A stretch of 52,165 nucleotides of DNA from Pseudoxanthobacter soli DSM 19599 (GCA_945898215.1 CAMDHY010000018.1:1-52165), one strand, 5' to 3'; positions 1-9,417 are shown, counted from the first letter of the stretch. Translations and numbers: made by a program. Notes: generated from the letters alone by a model not told the origin.

Positions 1-114
1 CCTCCGACCGGCTCCGCCGGCCACCTCCCCCACGAGGGGGGAGGGGGAACGCGCGGCGCTCGCTCGAGCCGAACGTCGCCAAGAACCCCCGCCAACCTCT
101 CCGTCGTCTTTCCC
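1..114. other. GC-rich intergenic DNA with a short C/G-tract hairpin
   Basis: No gene is seen here. The first 50 bases carry an 8-bp hairpin (cctccccc, about 5 nt, gggggagg) preceded by a gccgg-rich stretch, of the kind found in short dispersed intergenic repeats of alphaproteobacteria. It could also serve as a terminator for a gene left of the window. No T-tract follows on the plus strand. Confidence 0.3.
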
Positions 115-213
115 GGCCTTGTGCCTGGAACCCATGCAGCGGCCGCAGCAGTTGCGTCGGCATGACGTCGGGGCCACCCGCTCGGAGAGGAATTGGGTTC
201 CAGGCACAAGGCC
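115..213. repeat. 20-bp perfect inverted repeat, REP-like element
   Basis: Positions 115-134 are the exact reverse complement of 194-213 (20 of 20 bases), separated by 59 bases. The arms read ggccttgtgcctgg..., and a partial third copy of the core (ggcctggaatg) follows at about 210-220. This looks like a mobile or dispersed intergenic palindrome and not a terminator, because the loop is long. It sits just downstream of the broken toxin gene. Confidence 0.6.
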
Positions 214-235
214 TGGAATGACTCCGAATTTTCCC

Positions 236-529
236 TCACGCCACGTCGTCTCCATCGACCTTCCGCCGCCCGTGCAGCACGCGGATGATCAGGATGCCGT
301 CGGCGGCGACACGGTAGAGCGTCAGGTACTGGCCGGCGACGAGGCTGCGGAGACCGGGGGCGATGTCCTCTCGCGCGACGCCTGAGTACGGTTAAAGCGA
401 GAGCTGCCGCCAGCGGCGCTCGATCGCGTCGAGCACGCGGTCGGCGGCGGCGGGATCGTCGATCGCGATGCCGACCCAGCTGTCGATGAGGTCCTCATCG
501 GCCCGATCGGTGCGGATGATCGGCAGCAC
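236..529 (-). pseudogene. parE: ParE/RelE-type toxin with an in-frame premature stop
   Basis: Read on the minus strand from GTG 529 to TGA 236-238, this is one 97-codon frame interrupted only by TAA at 392-394 (codon 46). The part before the stop reads VLPIIRTDRADEDL..., with AAADRVLDAIERRW. The part after reads APGLRSL, LTLYRV and IIRVLHGRR, which are the typical C-terminal strands of ParE toxins. Total length fits the family's usual 90-100 residues, so the stop is a simple nonsense change and not a frameshift. Translation of the first half alone would lack the active C-terminal half. The start lies 3 bases after the antitoxin stop, the usual ParDE order. A sequencing error or readthrough cannot be excluded from one sequence. 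Confidence 0.75.
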
Positions 530-532
530 CGG

Positions 533-811
533 TCAGCCGCCGCGCTTGCCCGTCTCAAGCCGGCGACGGGCCTCGGCCTTCACGTCGGCCATCGACAGGC
601 GGGCGCTCGGCCCGCTGTCGAGCCCCTCTTGCACCAGGGAGCGCAGCTCCTCGACCGTGTAGCCGAGGAGGTCGCGCCGCTCCTTCCACTCGCGCACGGC
701 CTCGCGGATCGCCTCGCTGGTGGAGGCGTACTCGCCGGCCTCGACCGCGCTTCGCACGAAGCCCGCCTGCTCCGCCGTCAGTGCGATCGTGATCTTTTCG
801 ACCGTTGCCAT
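533..811 (-). CDS. parD: ParD-type antitoxin
   Basis: This is a 92-residue protein starting MATVEKITIALT. It has the N-terminal ribbon-helix-helix of CopG/ParD antitoxins (beta strand KITIALT, then SAVEAGEYASTSEAIREAVREW) and an acidic/basic C-terminal tail that would wrap the toxin. ParD binds and neutralises ParE and represses its own promoter. ATG 811 is preferred over GTG 826, which lies directly on a GGAGGA and has no spacing; ATG 811 has a G-rich run just upstream. The partner toxin gene downstream carries a nonsense codon, so this antitoxin may now be an orphan that could still neutralise related toxins elsewhere. Family assignment is firm; the partner's state is read directly from the sequence. 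Confidence 0.85.
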   Translation of the reverse strand: MATVEKITIALTAEQAGFVRSAVEAGEYASTSEAIREAVREWKERRDLLGYTVEELRSLVQEGLDSGPSARLSMADVKAEARRRLETGKRGG

Positions 812-906
812 CGGACCCCCGTTCACTCCTCCAAATGGTATGCGCTTCCCTTACCAGCAACAAGCGGTGGACGCGTCTGCAGACGCTCACCCCGCCGCAT
901 CAACAC

Positions 907-935
907 TTGAAACCCCAAAATTACATCTGTATCGT
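907..935 (+). promoter_or_regulatory. Possible sigma-70-type promoter of the polyol operon
   Basis: TTGAAA at 907-912, a 17-base spacer and TATCGT at 930-935 resemble -35 and -10 boxes. They sit 48 bases before the dehydrogenase start, in the only locally AT-rich stretch between the antitoxin and the operon. The 153-base gap (831-983) is also the place where a SorC operator would be expected, but no clear symmetric site was found. Confidence 0.35.
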
Positions 936-983
936 CCACCCCAATCAGACGGGCCTCGCGCCCGCTAGGGTGGAAGCGACCGA

Positions 984-2006
984 ATGAGCCGCGCGTTGTT
1001 CCTGCACGGGCCGCATGATGCCCGTGTCGCTCCGTTCAATCTGCGCGAGGGTCGCGAGGGCGAGACGCTGCTCGACGTGGCGGCGGTCGGCCTGTGCGGC
1101 AGCGACCTGCACTACTACAAGGACGGCGGCATCGGCTCGGCGGTGATCCGCGAGCCGTTCGTGCCGGGCCACGAGTTCGGCGGCTACCTGTCGGAAGACG
1201 TCACCGAGCTCGGCCTGTCGCGCGGCGCCCTCGTCGCGGTCGACCCGAACAAGGCGTGCGGCGTCTGCGAGCACTGCCGCGCCGGCCACCCCAATCTCTG
1301 CCCGAACGTCAAGTTCATCGGCGCGCCGCCCTTCGACGGCGCCATGACCGACCGCATCTGGGTGCCGAAGTCGCAGATCGTGCCGCTGCCGGAGACCATG
1401 AGCCCGCTCGAAGCGGTGATGCTCGAGCCGCTCGGCGTCGCCATCCACGCCGTCGACCTCGCCAAGCCGCGCCTGCTCGAGCGCGTCGCCGTGCTCGGCT
1501 GCGGGCCGATCGGCCTCCTCATCCTGCAGGTGCTGAAGGTTGCGGGCGCCGGCGAGGTGCTGGCCGTAGACCCCCTGCCCCACCGCCGCGCGATGGCGAA
1601 GACGCTGGGCGCCGCGCAGGTCGGCGAAGGCGTCGCCGACATCCGCGCGTGGACCCACAACGAGGGCTGCACGCTCGTCATCGAGGCGACGAACTCGCCG
1701 GACGGCTTCCGCGACGCCGTCCTCGCCGCCCGCATCGGCGGCCGCGTCGTCCTCGTCGGCATCCCCGACGGCGACGTCTACACGCTGCCCGCCGCCGAGG
1801 CGCGGCGGCGCGGCCTGAAGATCAAGTTCTCGCGCCGGATGGGCGAGGTCTATCCGCGCGCCATCGAGCTCGTCGCCACCGGCAAGCTGGACGTGAAGAC
1901 GATGGTGACGCACGAGGTCGGACTGGAGGAGGCACCGGAGGCGTTCCGCCGCCACGCGGAGAACGCGCCCGGCGTGGTGAAGAGCCTGATCTACCCGACA
2001 CGCTGA
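984..2006 (+). CDS. Zn-dependent polyol/alcohol dehydrogenase (MDR superfamily)
   Basis: This is a 340-residue medium-chain dehydrogenase of the sorbitol/xylitol/L-idonate dehydrogenase type. It should oxidise a polyol to a ketose with NAD+ in the cytoplasm. The catalytic zinc ligands appear as Cys38 (GLCGSD), His63-Glu64 (PGHE) and Glu148; the structural zinc lobe holds Cys92, Cys95, Cys98 and Cys106. The Rossmann motif GCGPIG lies at 172-177, and an Asp in AVDP (near 196) suggests NAD+ over NADP+. It is the first gene of a ten-gene plus-strand run that contains a full sugar ABC importer and two sugar kinases, so its substrate is probably the imported polyol. The exact substrate cannot be told from sequence: xylitol, D-arabitol, a tetritol or a hexitol are all possible. 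Confidence 0.85.
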   Translation: MSRALFLHGPHDARVAPFNLREGREGETLLDVAAVGLCGSDLHYYKDGGIGSAVIREPFVPGHEFGGYLSEDVTELGLSRGALVAVDPNKACGVCEHCRAGHPNLCPNVKFIGAPPFDGAMTDRIWVPKSQIVPLPETMSPLEAVMLEPLGVAIHAVDLAKPRLLERVAVLGCGPIGLLILQVLKVAGAGEVLAVDPLPHRRAMAKTLGAAQVGEGVADIRAWTHNEGCTLVIEATNSPDGFRDAVLAARIGGRVVLVGIPDGDVYTLPAAEARRRGLKIKFSRRMGEVYPRAIELVATGKLDVKTMVTHEVGLEEAPEAFRRHAENAPGVVKSLIYPTR

Positions 2007-2097
2007 TCGATGCGCCGCCGCCCGTGGCGGCGCACCTCGAGGCCGGTCCCGCTCGGGCCGGAACCAACACGCGACAGAAACGACGGAGGAGGCAGAG

Positions 2098-3453
2098 GTG
2101 AGGACATTCTTGCTGACAGCGGCGAGCGCGGTGGCGCTTTCCGTCGCGGTGGCCGCGGGCCCCTCGGGGGCGTTCGCCGCCGACTGGTCGCTCGAGACGG
2201 CGGCCGCGCCCTATAAGGGCACCGAGATCAACGTGATCTTCCTCGACCGCCCCGGCTACCGGGCGATCATCAAGCTGTTGCCGGAGTTCGAGAAGCAGAC
2301 CGGCATCAAGGTGAACTACGAGATCGTCCCCTACGAGAGCACGCGCGAGAAGGAGGTCTTGAACTTCACCTCCGGCGGCGACCTGACGGTGGCCCTCGTC
2401 GATCTCGTCTGGATCGGTGAGTTCGCCGAGAACGGCTGGATTTTGCCGATCGACAAGTTCACCGGCGACGCCGCGATCACCGACCCGAACCTGAACCTGA
2501 AGGGCTTCTTCCCGCTCCTCCTCGATGCCTTCGGCTCGTGGGGCGGCGTGACCTACGGCCTGCCCTTCGACAACTACTCCGGCCTGCTCTTCTACAACTC
2601 GTGCATGCTGAAGGACGCCGGCTTCGACAAGCCGCCGGCGACCTGGGACGAGGTGATGACCGTCTATGGGCCGAAGCTCACGGACGCCTCGAAGAACCAG
2701 TACGCCTACGCCCTGCAGTCGCGCCGCGGCGAGACCCAGTCGGCCGACAGTTTCATGCGCTTCCTGTGGCCGTTCGGCGGCTCGCTGCTGGACAAGGACT
2801 TCAAGTCCAACCTCAACAGCCCCGAGAGTCAGGCCGGCCTGCAGTTCCGCCAGGATCTGGCGAAGTACATGCCGCCCGGCATCGTCTCCTTCGACCACGC
2901 GGAAGCCGTGAACGCGCTGGCGCAGGGCCAGGTGGCGATGATCACCGAGTGGTCGGCGTTCTATTCGACGCTGAACGACCCGGCGACCTCGAAGATCGTC
3001 GACTGCCTCGCCGTCGCGCCGGAGCCGGAAGGCCCGGCCGGCCGCCTGCCGGCCCTCGGCGGCTTCTCGCTCGCGGTGGCCGCCCAGGGCACCGAGGAGC
3101 AGCAGAAGGCGTCGTGGCTGTTCATCCAGTGGGCGACGTCGGAAGACATCGCGCGCGACTACGTCGAAGCCGGCGGCGTCTCCGGCCGCATGGCGATCTA
3201 CGAGGAGCCGGACATCAAGGCGACCTACAAGTTCGTCGATCCGATGGTCGCCTCCTGGCAGAAGGGCGTGCCGGAGTTCCGTCCGCGCTTCCCGTCGTGG
3301 CCGGCGATCTCGGAAGTCGTCGCCGAGTGGGGCACCAAGATGCAGCTCGGCGAGACCTCGATCTCCGACGGTGCCAAGGAGATCGGCACCCGCATGGAAG
3401 AGATCCTGAAGCAGGACGGTTACTACGACGGCAGCAAGAAGCTGCTGCAGTAA
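2098..3453 (+). CDS. Sugar/polyol ABC transporter substrate-binding protein
   Basis: This is a 451-residue periplasmic binding protein of the extracellular solute-binding family 1 (MalE/SmoE group), the recognition component of the importer encoded downstream. A Sec signal peptide covers about residues 1-27 with a likely cut after AFA. The mature part has the family pattern (an early beta strand [41 protein letters not shown]) and the usual length. Start GTG 2098 is chosen because AGGAGG lies at 2087-2092, 5 bases upstream. It follows the dehydrogenase by 91 bases and is separated from the next gene by a strong hairpin, the normal arrangement for making more binding protein than permease. The ligand is unknown; aromatic residues such as FDNYSG may line the pocket. 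Confidence 0.9.
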   Translation: MRTFLLTAASAVALSVAVAAGPSGAFAADWSLETAAAPYKGTEINVIFLDRPGYRAIIKLLPEFEKQTGIKVNYEIVPYESTREKEVLNFTSGGDLTVALVDLVWIGEFAENGWILPIDKFTGDAAITDPNLNLKGFFPLLLDAFGSWGGVTYGLPFDNYSGLLFYNSCMLKDAGFDKPPATWDEVMTVYGPKLTDASKNQYAYALQSRRGETQSADSFMRFLWPFGGSLLDKDFKSNLNSPESQAGLQFRQDLAKYMPPGIVSFDHAEAVNALAQGQVAMITEWSAFYSTLNDPATSKIVDCLAVAPEPEGPAGRLPALGGFSLAVAAQGTEEQQKASWLFIQWATSEDIARDYVEAGGVSGRMAIYEEPDIKATYKFVDPMVASWQKGVPEFRPRFPSWPAISEVVAEWGTKMQLGETSISDGAKEIGTRMEEILKQDGYYDGSKKLLQ

Positions 3454-3475
3454 CCCTCTGACGCAAGGCTCGCGA

Positions 3476-3503
3476 CCGGCCGCCGTCTCGACGCGGCGGC
3501 CGG
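3476..3503 (+). terminator. 10-bp perfect hairpin after the binding-protein gene
   Basis: Positions 3476-3485 and 3494-3503 form a perfect 10-bp GC stem with an 8-base loop, 22 bases after the stop codon of the binding-protein gene. No T-run follows, so it is more likely an mRNA-stabilising or attenuating stem that raises binding-protein output relative to the downstream permeases than a full terminator. Confidence 0.6.
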
Positions 3504-3603
3504 ACGTCTCGGGCGGGTGGCCGGCTCGCGGCCCCCGCCCGCTTTTCCCGATCGGTCGAAACTCTCGCGCCCCGAATCTTCCTCGCGCCGACGGAGCGCT
3601 GCG

Positions 3604-4155
3604 ATGACATCGCTCTATCACCGGGCCCTCGACGACCTCGCCCGCGTCTTCTCCCGCCTCGACGAGACCGCCGTCGACCGCGCCGTCGCCGCGATCGCGT
3701 CGGCCGAGCGCATCGCGCTCTACGGCGTCGGGCGCGAAGGCCTGCAGATCAAGGGCTTCGCCATGCGGCTCTTCCATCTCGGCAAGTCGGCCGCGATGGT
3801 CGGCGACATGACGACCCCGCCGGTCGGCCCCGGCGATCTCCTGATCGTCTCCGCTGGACCGGGCGAATTCTCCACCGTGCTCGCCCTGATGGGGGTGGCG
3901 AAGGACGCCGGGGCGAAGTCCCTCGTCATCACCGCGCAAGCCGACGGCGAGGCGGCAAAGCGGGCCGACTTCGTCCTCCCTGTTCCCGCCCAGACGATGG
4001 CCGACGATACCGGCCCGGCCACCTCCGTCCTGCCGATGGGCTCGCTCTACGAGGGCGCGCAGTACATTCTCTTCGAGGTGATGATCCTGAAGCTGCGCGA
4101 CCGTCTCGGCGTCACGCCAGAGGCGATGCGTGCCAACCACACGAACCTCGAATGA
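3604..4155 (+). CDS. SIS-domain sugar phosphate isomerase, HxlB-like
   Basis: This is a 183-residue single SIS-domain protein closest in layout to 6-phospho-3-hexuloisomerase (HxlB/PHI), which interconverts a 3-ketose 6-phosphate and fructose 6-phosphate. Visible elements are the phosphosugar loop start ALYGVGREG (39-46), the Ser/Gly loop SAGPGEFSTV (83-92) and the C-terminal helix with LYEGAQYILFE. ATG 3604 is preferred over the 29-codon longer form because it gives the normal family length. There is no 3-hexulose-6-phosphate synthase nearby, so a ribulose-monophosphate role is unlikely; acting on a ketose phosphate made by the operon kinases is the simplest reading. It overlaps the first permease gene by 4 bases (ATGA), so the two are translationally coupled. 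Confidence 0.8.
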   Translation: MTSLYHRALDDLARVFSRLDETAVDRAVAAIASAERIALYGVGREGLQIKGFAMRLFHLGKSAAMVGDMTTPPVGPGDLLIVSAGPGEFSTVLALMGVAKDAGAKSLVITAQADGEAAKRADFVLPVPAQTMADDTGPATSVLPMGSLYEGAQYILFEVMILKLRDRLGVTPEAMRANHTNLE

Positions 4156-5075
4156 GCGCCGCCTCGCCGACCCCGTCGAAGCCCGCCGGCCGGCTCAACC
4201 CCGGCTACGGCCGCTGGACGCCGGCGCTGTTCCTGGCGCCGGCCGTGCTGGCGCTGCTCGTCATCGGCATCTACCCGACGATCTTCGCGCTCGTCACCTC
4301 GTTCCGCCGCTACAACATCACGCGGCCGCGCGACGGCTTCCCCTTCATTGGCATCGAGAACTACCAGAAGGTCCTCTCCGACCAGACCTTCTGGGACACG
4401 CTGGGCCTCACGTTCCGCTTCTTCCTGACGGTGATGCCGTTCCAGATCTTCCTCGGCATCGTCATTGCGCTGCTTCTGCACAAGCCCGGCCTCGGCCTGG
4501 TGCGCACGCTCGCCCGCGTCTCGCTGGTGGTGCCGCTCGCCACCACCTACGCCGTCGTCGGCCTGATCGGCCGCCTCGTCTTCAACGGCAACTTCGGCGT
4601 CGCCAACCAGATGCTCGGCTGGTTCGGCATCCCCGGCTTCGACTGGCTCGCCACCACCAACGGCGCGTTCGCGGCGATCGCCATCATGGACATCTGGCAG
4701 TGGACGCCGTTCTGCGCGCTGATCTTCCTCGCCGGCCTGTCGATGGTGCCGGTGGAGGTCGAGGAGGCGGCGCGGCTCGAGACCTCGAGCAAGGTGGCAC
4801 TGCTGCGCCACGTGCAGCTGCCCTACCTGCTGCCCGGCCTCACCGCCGTCCTGATCCTGCGCTCGGCCGACGTGCTGAAGCTATTCGACATGATCTTCAC
4901 GATGACGCGCGGCGGCCCGGGCACGGCGACCGAGCTCATCTCGATCTACATCCAGCGCGTCGGCTTCCGCGTCTTCGACATGGGCACCGCCTCGGCGCAG
5001 GCGATCCTGCTGTTGATCCTGACGATCATGCTGAGCCGCCTCTACATCCGCGTCTTCTACCGGGAGATCCAGTGA
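4152..5075 (+). CDS. Sugar ABC transporter permease (MalF type)
   Basis: This is a 307-residue inner-membrane permease of the carbohydrate uptake family 1. About six membrane helices are visible, the first at about 24-50 and others around 88-110 and 125-143. The EAA coupling loop, which docks on the ATPase, is at about 204-224 (EEAARLETSS, then RHVQLPYLLPG). It should form a heterodimer with the next permease and take substrate from the binding protein encoded upstream. It overlaps the SIS gene by 4 bases and the second permease gene by 1 base (TGATG), which points to one transcript with coupled translation. Confidence 0.92.
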   Translation: MSAASPTPSKPAGRLNPGYGRWTPALFLAPAVLALLVIGIYPTIFALVTSFRRYNITRPRDGFPFIGIENYQKVLSDQTFWDTLGLTFRFFLTVMPFQIFLGIVIALLLHKPGLGLVRTLARVSLVVPLATTYAVVGLIGRLVFNGNFGVANQMLGWFGIPGFDWLATTNGAFAAIAIMDIWQWTPFCALIFLAGLSMVPVEVEEAARLETSSKVALLRHVQLPYLLPGLTAVLILRSADVLKLFDMIFTMTRGGPGTATELISIYIQRVGFRVFDMGTASAQAILLLILTIMLSRLYIRVFYREIQ

Positions 5076-5893
5076 TGTCGATGCGCTTCGGCCGTGTCAT
5101 CCACTTCGTCGGGCTCATCCTCGTGCTGGCCTTCACGCTGTTCCCGTTCTTCTGGATGGTGACGAGCAGCCTGAAGGACCAGTCCGACCTCTTGGCCTCG
5201 CCGCCGGTCTGGCTGTTCACCCCGACGCTCGACCACTACCGCGAGATCTTCGAGGACCCGAAGATCATCTCGTCGGTGATGCACTCCCTCATCATCGCCA
5301 CCTCGACGACACTGCTCGCCATCGTGCTCGGCGCGCCGGCGGCCTATGCGCTCGCCCGCTTCGAGTTCCGCGGCAAGTCGGACCTGTGGTTCTGGTTCAT
5401 CTCCAACCGCATGATCAGCCCGATCGTGCTGGCCCTGCCCGTCTACCTGCTCGCCCAGACGCTCGGCCTGCTCGACACCCACCTCGTCCTGATCCTCATC
5501 TACCTCACCTTCAACCTGCCGATCGTCGTGTGGATCTGCACCGACCAATTCCGCTCGATCCCGAGCGAGCTCGAACAGGCGGCGCGCCTCGATGGTGCCA
5601 GCCAGTTCCTGATCTTCTGGCGCATCTACCTGCCGCTCGGCGTGCCCGGCATCGCGGTGTCGGCGATCTTCTCCTTCATCTTCTCGTGGAACGAGCTCCT
5701 CTACGCGCTGGTGCTGACGCGCCGCGCCGTGCAGACCGCGCCGGTGGCGGCGACGAGCTTCATGTCGGGCTACGAGCTGCCGTGGGGGAAGATCATGGCG
5801 ACCGGCACTGTCATCGTGCTGCCGGTAACGATCTTCGCGCTCCTCGTCTCCCGCCACATGGTGCGCGGGCTGACGATGGGCGCCACGAAATAA
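5075..5893 (+). CDS. Sugar ABC transporter permease (MalG type)
   Basis: This is a 272-residue second permease with about six membrane helices and the conserved EAA loop at about 166-190 (ELEQAARLDGASQ, then RIYLPLGVPG). ATG 5075 overlaps the last base of the previous stop codon; the much longer open frame upstream of it is only the first permease gene read in another frame. The N-terminus (FVGLILVLAFTLFPFFWMVTSSLK) is typical of MalG/SmoG-type subunits. With the binding protein (2098) and the ATPase (9418) it completes the importer. Confidence 0.92.
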   Translation: MSMRFGRVIHFVGLILVLAFTLFPFFWMVTSSLKDQSDLLASPPVWLFTPTLDHYREIFEDPKIISSVMHSLIIATSTTLLAIVLGAPAAYALARFEFRGKSDLWFWFISNRMISPIVLALPVYLLAQTLGLLDTHLVLILIYLTFNLPIVVWICTDQFRSIPSELEQAARLDGASQFLIFWRIYLPLGVPGIAVSAIFSFIFSWNELLYALVLTRRAVQTAPVAATSFMSGYELPWGKIMATGTVIVLPVTIFALLVSRHMVRGLTMGATK

Positions 5894-5911
5894 GACATGC
5901 GGGGGACTGCG

Positions 5912-6817
5912 ATGAGCGAGCGCTTCGGCGTCAATCTGTCGTTCTGCGTCAAGCGCTGGGTGACGCCGGCGCTATGGGCGCGGCTGGTGCGCGAGGACCT
6001 CGGCCTCGGGCTCGTGCAGCTCTCCTTCGACCTCGTCGACCCGAAGTGGCCGGACGCCCTGCTCGACCGTCAGGCGGCGGCGATCCGCGAGGCGACGACG
6101 GCGCACGACGTCACCGTGCACAGCGCCTTCATCGGCCTCGCCCACTACACCTATAACCAGCTCCTCCACCCCGATCCGGCGGTGCGCGACGTGGCGGAAG
6201 CCTGGCTCGGGCGCGCCTACCGGTTCGCGGCGCTCGCCGGCATCCCCTCGGTCGGAGGACCGCTCGGCGCCATCGCCTCGCGCCCGGACGCCCACGAGGC
6301 GGATGCGATCGACGCGGCCGACTACGCCGACCTTCTCGCCCGCATGAACCGCCTCGCCGAGGTCGCGAAGGGGCACGGACTGACGGAGCTCTATGTCGAG
6401 CCGACGCCGATGCGCCGCGAGTGGCCGTCGACGATCGCCCAGGCCGAACGGATGATGGCGGACGTGCGCGGCTCGGCCGTGCCGTGGTACTACTGCGTCG
6501 ACTGGGGCCACGCCACCTTCGCGCCGCTCTATGGACGTGACCGAGCGCGGATGGAACCATGGCTGGAGGCGCTCGGGGACGACATCGGCATGCTCCACAT
6601 CCAGCAGACCGACGGCCTCTACGACCGCCACTGGGACTTCACAGAAGCCGGCATGGTCGAGCCGGCCGCCGCGGTGGCGCTGCTCGACCGCACCGGCCAC
6701 GCCGACAAGCCGGTGTTCCTCGAGGTGTTCTACCCGTTCGAGCGCGACGACGCCTCGGTGCTCGACGTCGTCCGTCGCTCCGTGGCGGTCCTGAAGCCCG
6801 CATTCGCGAGGGGCTGA
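5912..6817 (+). CDS. EryC-like TIM-barrel sugar phosphate epimerase/isomerase
   Basis: This is a 301-residue xylose-isomerase-like TIM-barrel protein. The opening (FGVNLSFCVKRW), the GGPLGA loop, YVEPTP, CVDWGHA and the end FLEVFYPFERDD recall EryC of Brucella and rhizobial erythritol loci, described as an L-3-tetrulose-4-phosphate racemase; this link rests on memory of the family and not on a search. Likely metal and catalytic acids are Glu in VEPTP, Asp/His in VDWGHA and Glu in FLEVFYP. ATG 5912 is preferred over ATG 5897 because GGGGGA lies about 5 bases upstream. It sits between the permeases and the SorC regulator, so it probably inverts or shifts the carbonyl of the ketose phosphate made by the kinase. 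A non-phosphorylated ketose 3-epimerase is an alternative. Confidence 0.7.
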   Translation: MSERFGVNLSFCVKRWVTPALWARLVREDLGLGLVQLSFDLVDPKWPDALLDRQAAAIREATTAHDVTVHSAFIGLAHYTYNQLLHPDPAVRDVAEAWLGRAYRFAALAGIPSVGGPLGAIASRPDAHEADAIDAADYADLLARMNRLAEVAKGHGLTELYVEPTPMRREWPSTIAQAERMMADVRGSAVPWYYCVDWGHATFAPLYGRDRARMEPWLEALGDDIGMLHIQQTDGLYDRHWDFTEAGMVEPAAAVALLDRTGHADKPVFLEVFYPFERDDASVLDVVRRSVAVLKPAFARG

Positions 6818-6821
6818 GGAA

Positions 6822-7796
6822 GTGGCGGAGCCCCTCGTGACGCTGCCCGGCGACGGCGCCTTCCTCCGCCTCGACGATCTCGATGCCGAGCGCGTGCGGG
6901 CGCGGGTCACCTGGTACTATTATGTCGGCGGCCTCACCCAGCAGGAGATCGCCGACCGGCTCGGGCTGACGCGCCTCAAGGTCAACCGCATCGTCGGCCA
7001 GGCCCGCGCCGACGGCTCGGTGCGCATCGAGGTGCGCATGCCGCTCGCCGACTGCGTCGCCTTGGAGGAGGCGCTGAAGGCGCGCTATGGTCTGACCGAG
7101 GCGGTGGTCGTGCCGTCGGTCGGCGAGGACGACCAGCAGCGGGTGATCGGCGAGGCGGCGGCGGCGCTGCTCGACCGGCTGATCGTCGGCAAGCAGTCGA
7201 TCGGTGTCGGCTGGGGACGGACGCTCTCGGCCACCGTGCGCCGGCTGCCGCCGCGGAAAGCCTCGGGGCTGTGGGTGGTCGCCCTGATGGGTGGCCTCAC
7301 CCGCGGCTCCGGCACCAACACCTTCGAGGTCTCGACCGAGCTGACGCGCATGCTGGAAGCCGAGTGCCACTACATGGCGGCCCCCGTCTACTGCCCGAGC
7401 GTCGAGAGCCGTGCGACGCTGCTCACCCACTATGGCCTCGCCGACGTCATGCGCCGGGCCCGCGAGGTCGACATCGCGCTGGTCTCCTGCGGTGACCTCT
7501 CGCCGCGCTCCAACCTCGCCGCCACCCAGATCGTCGCCGAGAACGCCGAGGGCCTGAAGCAGGCCGGCGCGGTTGGCGACATGCTCGCCACCTATTTCGA
7601 CGCCGACGGCAATCCCGTCGACCACCCCTTGAACCAGCGCGTCATGGCGCTGCCGCTCGCCGATCTGCGCTCAATTCCGACGACGATCCTCGCCTCCGGT
7701 GGCATCCACAAGGTCGCCGTCATCCGCGGCGCGCTCGCCGCCCGCTACGTCAACCACCTCGTCACCGACGAGGCCGTGGCGCGGGCGCTGCTGTGA
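6822..7796 (+). CDS. SorC/DeoR-family sugar-sensing transcriptional regulator
   Basis: This is a 324-residue SorC-family regulator. The helix-turn-helix is at about 38-60 ([21 protein letters not shown]). The C-terminal sugar-phosphate-binding domain shows [20 protein letters not shown] and the end [17 protein letters not shown]. Such proteins (SorC, EryD, CggR, DalR-like) control operons for sugars and polyols and bind a phosphorylated intermediate. It starts at GTG 6822, 4 bases after the epimerase stop, and its own stop overlaps the next kinase by 4 bases, so it is part of the operon it most likely controls. The operator should lie in 831-983. Whether it activates or represses cannot be told. 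Confidence 0.9.
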   Translation: MAEPLVTLPGDGAFLRLDDLDAERVRARVTWYYYVGGLTQQEIADRLGLTRLKVNRIVGQARADGSVRIEVRMPLADCVALEEALKARYGLTEAVVVPSVGEDDQQRVIGEAAAALLDRLIVGKQSIGVGWGRTLSATVRRLPPRKASGLWVVALMGGLTRGSGTNTFEVSTELTRMLEAECHYMAAPVYCPSVESRATLLTHYGLADVMRRAREVDIALVSCGDLSPRSNLAATQIVAENAEGLKQAGAVGDMLATYFDADGNPVDHPLNQRVMALPLADLRSIPTTILASGGIHKVAVIRGALAARYVNHLVTDEAVARALL

Positions 7797-9417
7797 CGAC
7801 GCCCCCCTCCCCCGACGCCACGCTTCTCGCCGTCGACGTCGGCACCCTGTCGGCGCGCGCCGGTCTGTTCGGCGCCGATGGCGCGTGCCTCGCCACCGCC
7901 ACCGCGCCGTTCACCCTGCTGAAGCCGCTCGAACACCACGCCGTCTACCGCATGGACGAGATCTGGGCGGCGACGACGGCGGCGATCCGCGCCTGCCTCG
8001 CCGCCGAGCCGGAGGCGGCGCGCCGCGTCGCGGCGGTGGCCTTCGACGCCACCTCCTCGCTCGCGCTGCGGGCGGACGGCGAGCGCCCGCTCGACGGCGA
8101 CGCCGACGTGGTCTGCTGGATGGACCACCGCGGCGAGGCGGAGGCGGAGGAGATCGGCGCCACCGGCGACCGCTGGCTCGCTTACGTCGGCGGCAGCGTC
8201 TCGCCGGAGATCAACCTGCCAAAGCTCCTGTGGCTGAAGCGGCACCGGCCGGCGGTGTGGGCGCGCCTCACCGCCGCCCGCGACCTCTGCGACGAGCTGG
8301 CGCTCCGCCTCACGGGCACCGACCGCCACTCGCTCTGCGGCCTCGCCGCCAAGTGGCCCTACCTGCCGAACGACCCCGACCCGTGGCGGCGCGACCTTCT
8401 CGCCGACCTCGGCGTCGCCGACCTCTTGAAACTCGGCCGCCTCGACGAGCCGCCGTCGCCGGTGGGCGCCCTGCACGGCCACGTCTCGGCGCAGGCGGCA
8501 GCGGAGACCGGGCTCGCGGCAGGCACGCCCGTCGCCGTCGGCCTGATCGACGCCGAGGCCGGGGCGCTCGGCGTCATCGGCCGCGGCTATGCCCGGGCGA
8601 TGAACACGGTGCTGGCGATGATCGCCGGCACGTCCAGCTCGCACATGGCGTGGGCGGCGGACGAGCGGCAGATCTCCGGCGTCTGGGGGCCGTTCCGCGA
8701 CGCCGTCTTCCCCGGCTTCTGGATGCACGAGGCCGGGCAGAGCCTGTCGGGCGCGGCGCTCGACGCCGTCCTCGACCACCACCCCGGCAGCCCGGGCAAG
8801 GCCTCGGGCGAGCACCACCGCGACACCGCCGCCGCGATCCTGGCGCTGCTCGATGCGGAAGGCCCGGCCTTCGCCGCCCGCCGCCACATCGTGCCCGACT
8901 GGCTCGGCAACCGCGCGCCGCTCGGCGACGGCAGCGTCCGCGCGCTCGTCACCGGCATCGGCGAGGAGACGAGCCGGCGTGCCTTCCACGAACACTACTA
9001 CGCCACCGCCCGGGCGCTCGCCTTGCAGGCCCGCCACATCGTCGACCACCTGAACCGCCACGGCTACGCGATCTCCCGCGTCACGCTCGCCGGCGGCCAC
9101 ATCAAGAACCCCTTGATGATGCGGCTCTACCGCGACGCGCTCGGCGCCGAACTCGTCACCAGCGACACCGCCGAGCCGGTGCTGCTCGGCACCGCGATGG
9201 TGGCAGCGGTCGGCGGCGGCCTCGCGCCCGACCTCTTCGGCGCCGTCGAGCGGATGGCGCCGCGGCAGACGGTGCACCCCGCCGATCCGGCCTGGCAGGC
9301 GGCGCACGAGCGCTCCTACCGCACCTATCTCGACCTCTTCGAGGTCCGCAATCGCATCGAACGGGACGCCCGCGCGCTGATGGCGACGACGGGACAAGGC
9401 ATGGCGGGAGCCGCGTA

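Noticed and set aside
7699-9417. N-terminal extension of the ABC ATPase frame to 7699
   Set aside because: The extra 573 codons are the FGGY kinase gene read out of frame. ATG 9418 overlaps the kinase stop and begins exactly at the MalK-like chain.
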